From: Amycolatopsis sp. 2-15
GTDB taxonomy: Bacteria > Actinomycetota > Actinomycetes > Mycobacteriales > Pseudonocardiaceae
Assembly: GCF_030285625.1 (NCBI RefSeq)
Contig: NZ_CP127294.1
Span: forward strand, 8,340,001 to 8,404,000
Direction of reading: 5' to 3'
DNA length: 64,000 bases
The position numbers were made by a program, and so were the translations under genes. Position 1 is the stretch's first letter. Every line of letters begins with the position of its first letter. Shown here one piece after another: positions 25,086 through 32,759 of the stretch. The notes beneath the pieces are model-generated. The model worked only from the letters and a program-made list of their open reading frames with translations, was not told the origin of the DNA and searched no databases.

Positions 25086-25898
25086 TCAGCCCACCGGAAC
25101 CCGGCCCCGCGGAACCCACGGCACCACAGCCGAAGTCCGCTTCTGATACTCCGCGTACTCCGGGTACCGGCCCCGCGTGATGGTTTCCGTGAAGATCGTC
25201 GAGCCGACGAACAGGAGGGTCAGCAGGACCGCGCCGGCGATCGTCCAGGGGATCCCGCCGAAGGCCAGCGCGCCGAAGACGAACACCAGCCACCACTGCG
25301 CCTGCTCGAAGAAGAAGTTCGGGTGTCGCGAGAAGCGGAACAGGCCACTCTGCAGGAACCGCGGCGAAGGCACCCGCCCGGCGGACTGCTCGCGCTTCTT
25401 CCACTGGTGGAAGTTCCACTGCTGCTGATCCGCCACCGTCTCCCCCACCAGGCACGCGACGAAGATCACCGCGACGATCACATCACCCACGCCGAAGGCC
25501 GAACGGTGCGAGAGCGCCGTCCACGCCGGCAGCGTGATCAGCAGGAGAATCGCGTTCTGGTAGATCGTGATGAAGAAGAAGTTGAAGACCTGGAACTGCC
25601 AGGGCGCCATCTTCCCGCGCAGCACCACCCAGCGGTAGTCCTCGCCGCCGCGGGCGTAGCCGCCCTTGCGGGCGAAGTTGAAGGTCAGGCGCAAACCCCA
25701 GAGCAGCACCAGGACGAACATCACGTCGAGGCGCGCGTCGGCGAAGCCTGCGAAGGCGGCGAAGATCGCGACGTACGCCACGGGCACCAGGGACCAGATC
25801 CGGTCCACCCACGAGTACTCGCGCGTGATCACCGAGAGCACCCAGCACAGGGCACAGACGCCCGCGAAGACGCAAAGGCAGACCTGGAACGCGTTCAT
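25086..25898 (-). CDS. DUF1295 / steroid 5-alpha-reductase-like membrane protein
   Basis: A 270-residue polytopic protein with about seven helices. Conserved elements are the early SWVDRIWSLVPV, GLRLTFNFARKGGY and the C-terminal SRHPNFFFEQAQWW, followed by R-Y-P-E-Y-A-E-Y-Q-K-R-T. These mark the DUF1295 branch of the steroid-reductase/isoprenylcysteine-methyltransferase-like fold. The substrate is unknown. The upstream neighbour across the divergent promoter is an EXPERA-domain protein, a family that includes sterol isomerases; the pairing hints at lipid or isoprenoid modification but is only suggestive. Confidence 0.82.
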   Translation of the reverse strand: MNAFQVCLCVFAGVCALCWVLSVITREYSWVDRIWSLVPVAYVAIFAAFAGFADARLDVMFVLVLLWGLRLTFNFARKGGYARGGEDYRWVVLRGKMAPWQFQVFNFFFITIYQNAILLLITLPAWTALSHRSAFGVGDVIVAVIFVACLVGETVADQQQWNFHQWKKREQSAGRVPSPRFLQSGLFRFSRHPNFFFEQAQWWLVFVFGALAFGGIPWTIAGAVLLTLLFVGSTIFTETITRGRYPEYAEYQKRTSAVVPWVPRGRVPVG

Positions 25899-25940
25899 GC
25901 CCGCACTCTAGCGTTCAAACCGTCCCCTTAGGATCAGCGT

Positions 25941-26432
25941 ATGAACCTGCCGCTACGCCGACGCGGGATCGACATCTTCTTCGCGATCGTGTTCGCCGCG
26001 TTCACGATCACCTCGCTCATCAGCGACCTGCTGCCGACCGTGGGCGTCGACTTCTCGCGCCCGTCGGACAACTTCTTCGTGAACTCCAACTACTGGTACG
26101 CCCACGACGCCGACATCCTCTTCATGCACCCGCCGGACTGGATGCGGATCGTCACGGGGCTCTCCGCGTTCGTGTACATGCCGTTCTACGTCGTGCTCGT
26201 CGTGTGCCTGCTCGCGGGCAAGAACTGGATCCAGCTCTTCGCCGTGATCTACGCGACGATGATCGTCACGCTCACCGGCGTGGTCGTGTTCGGCGTGGAG
26301 TTCTTCGGCGACCCGGCGATGCGCACGGGCAATCCGGTCAAGTTCCTGGCCTTCAACCTCTGGTACGTCCTCGTGCCCCTGCTCCTGCTGATCCGCATGC
26401 GCAAGCCGATGCCGTTCACCCGGCGGTTCTGA
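25941..26432 (+). CDS. EXPERA (emopamil-binding-like) domain membrane protein
   Basis: A 163-residue, four-helix membrane protein. It has the EXPERA layout: first helix with D-I-F-F-A-I and S-D-L-L-P-T, an acidic-aromatic loop (NYWYAHDADILFMHPPDWMRIV), a helix rich in aromatic residues, then FGVEFFGDP and a final NLWYVLVPLLLL helix. Eukaryotic relatives include sterol delta8-delta7 isomerase (EBP) and TMEM97; bacterial roles are unknown. The last 17 bases overlap the convergent VanY-like gene. It shares a 42-bp divergent promoter region with the DUF1295 gene. Confidence 0.75.
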   Translation: MNLPLRRRGIDIFFAIVFAAFTITSLISDLLPTVGVDFSRPSDNFFVNSNYWYAHDADILFMHPPDWMRIVTGLSAFVYMPFYVVLVVCLLAGKNWIQLFAVIYATMIVTLTGVVVFGVEFFGDPAMRTGNPVKFLAFNLWYVLVPLLLLIRMRKPMPFTRRF

Positions 26433-26961
26433 CCAGCACGGCCGCGCCCGGGTGCGGCAGGCGGAGCGGGAGCGTGTCGGCGTGGTACTCGAAGTGCCAC
26501 CACTCGTTGTCGTAGCGGCGGTGCAGGTGGTACGCGGCGCCGTGGCGTTCCAGCCACGCCGCGCCCTCCGTGGGCCGCACGTCGAGCGCGAAGCCGCCGA
26601 CGTGGGCCGACTCCTCGGGCGGCAGCACGAGCCGGCGGGCCGCCCACGCGGACCCCGTGCGCCGCACCTCGGCGGTGAACATCGCGTGCTGCTGGGCAGC
26701 GTCGCGGTGGCCTGAGGTGAGGCCGATCAGCTGCCCGTCGCGCCAGAACGCGTCGGTGCGCGCCGCCACGAACGCCTCGCGCGCCGCGGCCGTGAGGCCC
26801 GCCAGGTCCTCCGCCGGGTAGCGCAGCGCGAGCGCCCACTGGCAGGCGAGCCTGCGGGCGTGGTGGGGCGAACGCACGAAGGCCACCGGCAGCAGCAGCA
26901 CGGCCAGCAGCCGGGCGGCCACCGCGTAGGCCGCGGCACGGGAGCGGATCAGTTCGGTCAT
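26416..26961 (-). CDS. M15-family D-Ala-D-Ala carboxypeptidase (VanY-like), membrane anchored
   Basis: About 181 residues. An N-terminal hydrophobic helix (VAARLLAVLLLPVAFV) anchors the protein with the catalytic part outside. The zinc-peptidase signatures of M15 are present: SGHRDAAQQ, HVGGFALDV (H-x6-D) and EWWHFEY. Such enzymes trim the terminal D-Ala of peptidoglycan stem peptides. The ATG at 26961 is preferred; an in-frame GTG lies 9 bases upstream, and neither has a good ribosome-binding site. It is divergent from an envelope-type two-component system, with an inverted repeat in the shared gap, so it may be a target of that system. Confidence 0.8.
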   Translation of the reverse strand: MTELIRSRAAAYAVAARLLAVLLLPVAFVRSPHHARRLACQWALALRYPAEDLAGLTAAAREAFVAARTDAFWRDGQLIGLTSGHRDAAQQHAMFTAEVRRTGSAWAARRLVLPPEESAHVGGFALDVRPTEGAAWLERHGAAYHLHRRYDNEWWHFEYHADTLPLRLPHPGAAVLVRTAG

Positions 26962-27028
26962 GGTGTCCACGGTCGCGGCCCCGTGTGCGCCGACGGTCGA
27001 AGCCGTGTCCGCGGACCCCGACAGTTTT

Positions 27029-27058
27029 GTAACAGCTGCGCACGGACGAGGCTGTTAC
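27029..27058. promoter_or_regulatory. Inverted repeat between VanY-like gene and two-component operon
   Basis: GTAACAGC (27029-27036) and GCTGTTAC (27051-27058) are perfect 8-bp arms with a 14-bp spacer, set in the 223-bp divergent gap and AT-richer than its flanks. The core recalls the direct or inverted GTnAC elements recognised by OmpR-type regulators such as AfsQ1. It could control both directions. Confidence 0.45.
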
Positions 27059-27184
27059 GCAACCATGACATTCCGCGCACCCCGCGATGAGACCGGACGC
27101 GGATCCTCTCGGGAGGTGTCCGCTGTGGACTGTCCGGGGAATCCGGACGGGCGGACGCGGAAGTGCGCTGCGATAGTGGGAGAC

Positions 27185-27880
27185 ATGCCCCGGGTGCTGT
27201 TGATCGAAGACGACCAGGCCGTGCGAGACGGCCTGCAGATCGCGCTGACCTACCAGGGTCACACCGTCGACGCGGTGGAAAGCGGCGAGGTAGGGCTCAC
27301 GCGGCTGAGCGCGGATCCGGCCGATGTCGTCGTGCTCGACCTGATGCTGCCCGGGATGGACGGGTTCGAGGTGTGCCGGCGCATCCGGGCGTCCGGCGAC
27401 CTGCCGATCATCATGCTCACCGCGCGCAACGACGACATCGACGTGGTCGCCGGGCTCGAGGCCGGGGCCGACGACTACGTGGTGAAACCCGCCCAGCCGC
27501 GCGTGCTCGAGGCCCGGATCAAGGCCGTGCTGCGGCGCACCGGCGGCGAGCAGCGCCAAGCGGGCACGCCGAAACCCGAGGTCGAGCGCCACGGCGATCT
27601 CACCATCGACCGCGACGGGCTCGTCGTGAGCAAGCAGGGCCGGCCCGTCAGCCTCGCGCCCACGGAGATGCGGCTGCTGCTGGAGCTGTCCGCGTCGCCG
27701 GGCCGGGTGCTCAGCCGCCAGCAGCTGCTGGAATCCGTGTGGGACCAGGGTTACCTCGGCGACTCGCGGCTCGTCGACGCGTGCGTGCAGCGGCTGCGCG
27801 CGAAGATCGAGGACGACGCCGCGGCCCCGGTGTACGTGCAGACCCTGCGCGGTTTCGGATACCGCTTCGGGCCCCTGTGA
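27185..27880 (+). CDS. OmpR-family response regulator, AfsQ1-like
   Basis: A 231-residue two-domain regulator. Receiver: acidic pair D9/D10, phospho-acceptor D52 (VVVLDLMLPGMDGFEVCRRI), T79 and K101 (YVVKPAQPRVLEARI). Output: winged helix with TEMRLLLELSASPGRVLSRQQLLESVW, YLGDSRLVDACVQRLRAK and a C-terminal GFGYRF hairpin. The RNDDIDVV, YLGDSRLVDACVQRLRAK and overall order match Streptomyces AfsQ1, which controls antibiotic production and stress responses. A is found where F or V usually follows KP. The start is ATG 27185 with GGGAG upstream. It overlaps the kinase gene as GTGA. Confidence 0.9.
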   Translation: MPRVLLIEDDQAVRDGLQIALTYQGHTVDAVESGEVGLTRLSADPADVVVLDLMLPGMDGFEVCRRIRASGDLPIIMLTARNDDIDVVAGLEAGADDYVVKPAQPRVLEARIKAVLRRTGGEQRQAGTPKPEVERHGDLTIDRDGLVVSKQGRPVSLAPTEMRLLLELSASPGRVLSRQQLLESVWDQGYLGDSRLVDACVQRLRAKIEDDAAAPVYVQTLRGFGYRFGPL

Positions 27881-29304
27881 CCGGGCTCCGCAAGTTCTGG
27901 CCCGGCTGGGGCCTGCGCACGCGGCTGCTGCTCGCGTTCGTGCTGCTGAGCGTGCTGACGACCATCGCCGTCGCCGGGTTCGGCTACCGGACCGCGCGCA
28001 ACACCATCCTGAAGAACACGCAGGACAACGCGGTGCTGGAGCTGCGCAGCCGCATCCAGCTGCTCTACCCGCTGCCCGCGCAGCCGTCGAAGGACATGCT
28101 CCTGAACGCCGCGGGCAAGCTCGCGGACCGCGATGCCAGCGCGCTCGTGACCGCGGGCAACGTCTCCGGCGGCAGTCTGGGCGGGGCCCGGATTTCGAGT
28201 GAGCTCCGCGAGCAGGTGGACCAGGGCAAGATCGCCTGGCAGCGAGTGGACGTCGGCGGCGAGACCCGGCTGCTTATCGGCACCCAGCTGCGGCTCACGA
28301 CCAGCACGTCGCACGTGACTGAACCGTCCGGGATCGAGATCTACGTAGTGCAGCCGCTGACCGCCGAAAGCGAAAGCATCGCCACGCTGGCGCGCAGCGC
28401 GTGGCTGACCGGCACCGGCGCGGTGGTCCTGGCGCTGCTGCTGGCGCTCGCGGCCGCCCGCAGCGTGCTCGGGCCGGTGCGCGAGCTGCGTCGCGCCGCG
28501 CACCGCCTCGGCGAGGGCGACCTGGACACGCGCCTGACCATCCACGGCACCGACGAGCTCGCCGAGGTCGGCAAAACGTTCAACACCACGGCGGAGTCGC
28601 TGCAACACCACGTCGGCGAGCTGGAGCGCATGGAGTCCGACGCGCGGCGGTTCGTGGCCGACGTGTCCCACGAGCTGCGCACCCCGCTCGCCGCGATGAC
28701 CGCGGTCACCGAGGTGCTGGAGGCCGAGGTCGCCGGCCTGCCCGAGATCGCCGGGCGCGCGGTGCGGCTGGTGAGCCAGGAGACCCACAACCTCACGCGG
28801 CTGGTCAACGACCTCATCGAGGTCACCCGCTTCGACGCCGGGTCCGCGTCGCTCGCGCTCGACGAGGTGGACGTCGCCGAGGCGATCGGCGCCACCCTGC
28901 GCGCCCGCGGCTGGGTCGACGCGGTCGCCACGGAGCTGCCGCCGGGCGTGCGCGCGCGGCTCGACCCGCGCCGGCTCGACGTGGTCGTCGCGAACCTCGT
29001 CGGCAACGCGCTGCGCCACGGAGCGCCGCCCGTCCGGCTGAGGTTGAGCGCGGTGGAGGAATCGCTCATGATCGAGGTCACCGACGAGGGCCATGGGCTG
29101 AAGGAGGAGGTGCTCCCCCACGTGTTCGACCGCTTCTACAAGGCCGACACCGCACGCAGCCGCTCCGAGGGCAGCGGCCTCGGGCTCGCGATCGCGTGGG
29201 AGAACGCCAAGCTGCACGGTGGCGAGCTCACCGCGGCCAACCGTCCGCAAGGCGGTGCGATCTTCACGCTGCGGCTTCCGCTGAACCCCGGCGGTGACGC
29301 GTGA
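27877..29304 (+). CDS. Sensor histidine kinase, AfsQ2-like
   Basis: A 475-residue membrane kinase. Two helices (about 16-36 and 178-196) enclose a 140-residue extracytoplasmic sensor domain. A HAMP linker (RSVLGPVRELRRAAHRLGEGD) leads to the H-box FVADVSHELRTPLAAM with H265, the N-box ANLVGNALRHG, the D-box TDEGHGL, VFDRFYKAD and the G-box SGLGLAIAW. All catalytic parts are intact. It starts with GTG overlapping the regulator's stop and is followed, again as GTGA, by a lipoprotein gene. The three form one operon that senses an envelope signal. Confidence 0.92.
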   Translation: MTGLRKFWPGWGLRTRLLLAFVLLSVLTTIAVAGFGYRTARNTILKNTQDNAVLELRSRIQLLYPLPAQPSKDMLLNAAGKLADRDASALVTAGNVSGGSLGGARISSELREQVDQGKIAWQRVDVGGETRLLIGTQLRLTTSTSHVTEPSGIEIYVVQPLTAESESIATLARSAWLTGTGAVVLALLLALAAARSVLGPVRELRRAAHRLGEGDLDTRLTIHGTDELAEVGKTFNTTAESLQHHVGELERMESDARRFVADVSHELRTPLAAMTAVTEVLEAEVAGLPEIAGRAVRLVSQETHNLTRLVNDLIEVTRFDAGSASLALDEVDVAEAIGATLRARGWVDAVATELPPGVRARLDPRRLDVVVANLVGNALRHGAPPVRLRLSAVEESLMIEVTDEGHGLKEEVLPHVFDRFYKADTARSRSEGSGLGLAIAWENAKLHGGELTAANRPQGGAIFTLRLPLNPGGDA

Positions 29305-29783
29305 TCCGGCGCGCCGCGGCAGCGCTCGTGCTGGTCGCGCTGACCGCCACCGCGTGCGGGGTGCAGCCGAGCGGCGTGATCTCGGGCGCGGCAGACGACG
29401 CGCCGAGCGGCCCGGCGTCCACCATACCGGGCGCGCCGGGCGTCAGCTCGATCTACCTGGTGTCCAACGGCGCCGTCGTCCAGGTCCAGCGCCCCGGTCT
29501 GGACCAGACCGACGCCGCGCTGATCGACGCGCTGGCGCAAAGGCCGACTTCCGCGGAGAAGGCCTCCGGTTACACCACCGAGGTCCCCCGTTCCGCCCTG
29601 CCGGCCGCGGTGACGGTCTCGGCGGCGGAGGTCACCGTGCAGCTGGCCACGGACGTGCAGGCGCTGTCTTCCCTGGCCGTGTCGCAGATCGTGTGCACGC
29701 TGCACCTGCGCGACGCCCCGGACGGCAGCGTGTTCACGCTCGTCGGCGGGGGCAACGTCCGCAGCGGCGAACGCTGCGGCTGA
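29301..29783 (+). CDS. Lipoprotein with GerMN-like domain
   Basis: A 160-residue exported lipoprotein. The signal peptide ends in the lipobox LTATAC at C19, followed by a 30-residue Gly/Ala/Ser/Pro linker. The remaining domain (SSIYLVSNGAVVQVQRPG...LIDALAQRPT...SGYTTEVPRSAL...VTVQLATDV...VSQIVCTLH) has the pattern of GerMN modules often found in actinobacterial lipoproteins encoded with sensor kinases. It probably sits on the outer face of the membrane and may modulate the AfsQ2-like kinase. Co-translated with it through GTGA. Confidence 0.8.
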   Translation: MIRRAAAALVLVALTATACGVQPSGVISGAADDAPSGPASTIPGAPGVSSIYLVSNGAVVQVQRPGLDQTDAALIDALAQRPTSAEKASGYTTEVPRSALPAAVTVSAAEVTVQLATDVQALSSLAVSQIVCTLHLRDAPDGSVFTLVGGGNVRSGERCG

Positions 29784-29789
29784 GCCGCC

Positions 29790-30986
29790 TCAGCCCACTT
29801 CGGCCGGTTCGCGGACCTGGCGTGGGGCGAGCACCGGCGCCGCCACCAACGCGGCCACGCAGAGCGCGAACGGCACGGCGAACGCGACGTTCAGCGGCAT
29901 CCACCGCGTGAGCCCGCCGATGAGGGCGGGACCGGCGAGCAGCCCGACGTAGCCGAGTCCGACGACCCGCGCCATCAGCGCGCCCGACGCCCGCGTGTCG
30001 AGGTTGCCCGCCGCGGTGAAGAGCTGCGGGACGCCACCCGCGAGACCCAGGCCGAAGATCGCCCAGCCGACGAGCGCGAGCGGCACCCAGCGCGACAGTG
30101 ACGCGGTGGCGAGGCCGACGGCGGCGAGCGCCGACCCGTAACGCACCACCGCGACCGGGCCGGCCAGCGCGGCGACGCGGTCGGTGGCGAAGCGGCCGAC
30201 GGTCATGGCCACGGCGAAGGAGCCGTACGCGAGCGCGGCGGTGCTCGCCGACGTACCGAGCACGTCCTGCAGGTGCAGCGCGGCCCAGTCGTTCGCGACG
30301 CCCTCGGCGAGCATCAACGCGAACGCGAGCGCCCCGAGCAGCCAGACGACCCGTGCCGGAGTGCGGCCGCGGCTCGGCGTGACCGGCGTGGTTTCGACGG
30401 GCTCGGCACGTCCGGAACCGAGCAGGAACCGCCCCGCGGCCAGCGAAGCGATCACGCACAACCCGCCGGTCGCGCCCAACGTGACGGCCGTGGAAACGCC
30501 CGTACCCAGCACCGCCGCACCGACCACGGCGGCGAGCGCGCCGCCGATCGACCACATCGCGTGGAACGCCGCCATGATCGGGCGCGGGTACGCGCGCTCG
30601 ACAACCACGGCCTGGGCGTTCATCGCGACGTCGAGCGAGCCGTTGAAGAACCCGAAGACGAGAAGCGAAAGCCCGAGCGACCACCAGCTGGCCGCCAGCC
30701 CGGGCAGGAACAGCGCCAGCCCCAGCAGCACCCCGGCCGCCGGCACCACGCGACGGTGGCCGAACCGATCGGCGAGCGGCCCGGACACCTGCATCCCGAC
30801 GAACGCCGCCCCGCCGAGCACCAGCAGCAACGCGCCGAGCGTGGTGTGCGAAATCCCCGTGGCGCGCTCGACGACCGGAATGTGGACCACCCACATGCCG
30901 ACGGCGAACCCGTTGAGCGCGAAGAAACTCCACGTCGCGACGCGCGCAGCCCGCGGCAACCGGGTGGGCGGGGATGATTCGGTCAT
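29790..30986 (-). CDS. MFS transporter (YbjJ-like)
   Basis: A 398-residue transporter with 12 predicted helices. Signatures are SGPLADRFGHRRVV between helices 2 and 3, FGFFNGSLDVAMNAQAVVVE in helix 4 and SFAVAMTVGRFATDRVA in the second half. FNGSLDVAMN is typical of the YbjJ/fucose-permease-like group. The ATG at 30986 is preceded by GAGGAGGA. Substrate unknown. The upstream region has a pair of GAACGATCG repeats that may be a control site. Confidence 0.85.
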   Translation of the reverse strand: MTESSPPTRLPRAARVATWSFFALNGFAVGMWVVHIPVVERATGISHTTLGALLLVLGGAAFVGMQVSGPLADRFGHRRVVPAAGVLLGLALFLPGLAASWWSLGLSLLVFGFFNGSLDVAMNAQAVVVERAYPRPIMAAFHAMWSIGGALAAVVGAAVLGTGVSTAVTLGATGGLCVIASLAAGRFLLGSGRAEPVETTPVTPSRGRTPARVVWLLGALAFALMLAEGVANDWAALHLQDVLGTSASTAALAYGSFAVAMTVGRFATDRVAALAGPVAVVRYGSALAAVGLATASLSRWVPLALVGWAIFGLGLAGGVPQLFTAAGNLDTRASGALMARVVGLGYVGLLAGPALIGGLTRWMPLNVAFAVPFALCVAALVAAPVLAPRQVREPAEVG

Positions 30987-31057
30987 CGCGGTCGGATCCT
31001 CCTCGGGTTCGGCACTCGAATCGTCGCACAGTGACCTCACCAACGCACAATCTTTTT

Positions 31058-31083
31058 GTTCGAACGATCGCCCTGAACGATCG
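31058..31083. promoter_or_regulatory. Tandem GAACGATCG repeats upstream of the MFS gene
   Basis: GAACGATCG occurs at 31062-31070 and 31075-31083 (13-bp period). The first copy overlaps the palindrome GTTCGAAC (31058-31065), and GAAC follows the second. The site lies about 75-100 bases upstream of the MFS start in an AT-richer patch, which fits an operator or activator site. No adjacent regulator gene explains it. Confidence 0.35.
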
Positions 31084-31245
31084 GAACTGTATTTTCCGAG
31101 ATCGCTGTGGTGTCTGGCCCGGCTCAGCCAGGGCGTGCGAGATCGCCTTTGAGCCGGGGATCTCACTGGTGGGTCGGGTGGGAGAGGTGAGCGAGCAGGC
31201 GCAACACGCGGGCGCGGCCCATCTCGACACACTGACCACATGACG

Positions 31246-31286
31246 CGTTGAAGGTGGCCGGCTGCGTCCGCCGGCCACCTTCAACG
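31246..31286. repeat. 17-bp perfect hairpin in a gene-poor gap
   Basis: Arms 31246-31262 and 31270-31286 are perfectly complementary (17 bp) around TGCGTCC. There is no T-run. It lies 260 bases from the MFS start on one side and beside a decayed reading frame on the other. It may be the terminator of that vanished gene or a repeated palindromic element. Confidence 0.7.
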
Positions 31287-31296
31287 GTCTGCCTGT

Positions 31297-31470
31297 TCAG
31301 CTGGGCACGTGCCAGCGTCGTTCGCTGCCAGGTACGTCAAGCCGAACCCATTGGTGTTCCTCGGTCACGGTCTGCCAACCTTTGGATCGCTATGCGACAG
31401 CGTCCAATAGGGTCGGTGACGTCGCCATGAGCGCCGTCGCGGAGGGCACCTTCCGCGGCTCCTGACGAGC
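31297..31470 (-). pseudogene. Decayed reading frame in intergenic region
   Basis: On the minus strand one frame reads ...EPRKVPSATALMATSPTLLDAVA, an in-frame TAG, then RSKGWQTVTEEHQWVRLDV and on to WHVPS and TGA. Composition is protein-like on both sides of the stop, and a hairpin at 31246-31286 follows. No start codon or ribosome-binding site fits. I read it as the remnant of a small gene or of a dispersed element; a recoded TAG is much less likely. No function can be assigned. Confidence 0.35.
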
Positions 31471-31484
31471 CTCGTGCAAAACGT

Positions 31485-31525
31485 GACGCCCCCAGCATTC
31501 CCGACGGTGCTGGGGGCGTCTTCGT
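31485..31525. terminator. Hairpin terminator
   Basis: GACGCCCCCAGCA (31485-31497) pairs perfectly with TGCTGGGGGCGTC (31508-31520) around a 10-base loop and is followed by TTCGT on the plus strand. It is a typical actinobacterial stem terminator. It lies about 95 bases beyond the stop of the minus-strand small gene at 31620, which it most likely serves. Apart from this, the other hairpin, the tandem repeats and the remnant, I see nothing in the 633-bp gap 30987-31619. Confidence 0.75.
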
Positions 31526-31619
31526 GCCCGAAGGCCGGCTTACCCCAGGTTGCTCCTGTTCACGCGGTAGAGACTTGACAGGGCCGACGGCGGTTACGTC
31601 GACCAGATCCTCCGGTAGC

Positions 31620-31847
31620 TCAGCGCCCTTCGGGCTCACCGAGCCGGTCGCGTACCTGCCGCTCGACGAGTACGGGCAGGAAGCTGCGCACGCCGGCGTC
31701 GTCGAAGTGGCGGCGCTGCGCGGTGATCGTGCGGTTGATCTCGGGTTCGCGCGCGCTGCCGTACTCGTCGACGAGCCGTGACTTCAGCGCTGAGAAGCTT
31801 TCCTCTTCGCCCTTCACCATCAAGTCGTCCATGCCTTGGTGGGTCAT
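31620..31847 (-). CDS. Small three-helix-bundle (dimerization) domain protein
   Basis: A 75-residue soluble protein. The sequence suggests three helices: FSALKSRLVDEY, EINRTITAQRRHFDDAG and FLPVLVERQVRDRL. The Y-G-S-x-x-x-P-E-I-x-x-x-I and SFLPVLVER patterns match small actinobacterial proteins annotated with a three-helix bundle dimerization domain. AAAGGGAC lies about 5 bases before the ATG, supporting a real gene. Stand-alone and monocistronic, with a terminator downstream. Function is not known. Confidence 0.65.
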   Translation of the reverse strand: MTHQGMDDLMVKGEEESFSALKSRLVDEYGSAREPEINRTITAQRRHFDDAGVRSFLPVLVERQVRDRLGEPEGR

Positions 31848-31942
31848 CGCCGTCCCTTTCCGTGGTTTCGGCCCCTGGTGACTGCTGCCCGCGACGAGCC
31901 CTCCTCAAACGGGCGGGCGAACGTGTGGACCTCCCGCAAACG

Positions 31943-31964
31943 CCTGGTGTCAATTTTGACCAGG
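31943..31964. promoter_or_regulatory. Palindromic operator candidate upstream of sugar isomerase operon
   Basis: The perfect 12-bp palindrome GTCAATTTTGAC (31949-31960) is framed by CCTG and CAGG, making a 22-bp near-symmetric site 60-80 bases before the isomerase ATG. TAGAAA (31968-31973) just after it could be the -10 box, so a bound repressor would cover the promoter. LacI- and GntR-type sugar regulators use sites of this style. Confidence 0.45.
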
Positions 31965-32024
31965 TGGTAGAAATTCAGGCGACGCGGCGCTCCGGGCGCC
32001 GAACCGCGAAGCCAAGGAGCTGGA

Positions 32025-32759
32025 ATGGGCAAGCCTTCCGTGCAGCTGTACTCGGTCCGCGACGCATTCGCGGCCGACCCGGCGGACACCCTGCGGCGCC
32101 TCGCCGCGATCGGGTTCACCCAGGTCGAGCCGTACGGCGTCGTCGAGCACGTGGCCGCGCTCGGTGCCGGTCTGCCGGCCAACGGGCTGACCGCGCCCAC
32201 GGCCCACGCGAAGCTCATCGGCGAGGACCAGCACGCCGTGTTCGCCGCGGCGAAGCAGCTCGGCATCGCCGTGGTCATCGACCCGCTCGTGAAGCCCGAG
32301 CAGTGGCAGAACGCCGCGGACATCACGGCCACCGCGGAAGCGCTCAACGCCGCCGCGAAGGTCGCCGAGGAGCACGGAGTGCAGGTCGGCTACCACAACC
32401 ACTGGTGGGAGCTGGAATCCCGGATCGACGGGCGCCACGCGTTCGAGGTGTTCGCCGACCAGCTCGACCCGGCCGTCGCGCTGGAGGTCGACGCCTACTG
32501 GGCCACGGCGGGCGGGGCGAACGCGCCGGAGCTGCTCGCCCGGCTCGGCTCGCGCGTGCACGCCATCCACGTGAAGGACGGCGCGCTCGCCACCGACGCG
32601 TCCGGTCAGGTCCCGGCGGGCCAGGGCAGTGTTCCGCTGCCGGAGGTCCTCGCCGCGGCGCCCGACGCGTTGCGGGTAGTGGAGTTCGACCGCTACGACG
32701 GCGACATCTTCGAAGGCATTGCCGCCAGCTTCGCCTACCTCACCGAGGGCGCGAAGTGA
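32025..32759 (+). CDS. Sugar phosphate isomerase/epimerase family protein (TIM barrel)
   Basis: A 244-residue xylose-isomerase-like TIM barrel. It starts GKPSVQLYSVRDAF and keeps the metal-site strands: the histidine pair in GYHNHWWELE, EVDAYWATAGG, and HAIHVKDG, with a late glutamate in VVEFDRYDGD. Such proteins isomerise or epimerise keto-sugars or inositol derivatives, or cleave beta-keto sugars. AAGGAG precedes the ATG. The stop overlaps the next gene's GTG, so it works with the Gfo/Idh/MocA oxidoreductase, a frequent partner in sugar and inositol catabolism. Confidence 0.87.
   Translation: MGKPSVQLYSVRDAFAADPADTLRRLAAIGFTQVEPYGVVEHVAALGAGLPANGLTAPTAHAKLIGEDQHAVFAAAKQLGIAVVIDPLVKPEQWQNAADITATAEALNAAAKVAEEHGVQVGYHNHWWELESRIDGRHAFEVFADQLDPAVALEVDAYWATAGGANAPELLARLGSRVHAIHVKDGALATDASGQVPAGQGSVPLPEVLAAAPDALRVVEFDRYDGDIFEGIAASFAYLTEGAK

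Noticed and set aside
31429..31467. Tiny plus-strand frame MSAVAEGTFRGS
   Set aside because: Twelve codons, no ribosome-binding site, and antisense to the better minus-strand remnant frame.
31611..31624. TAGCTCAG sequence resembling a tRNA D-arm
   Set aside because: No acceptor stem, anticodon arm or T-arm (TTCGAnnC with pairing) can be placed around it; it falls on the end of a small coding gene.
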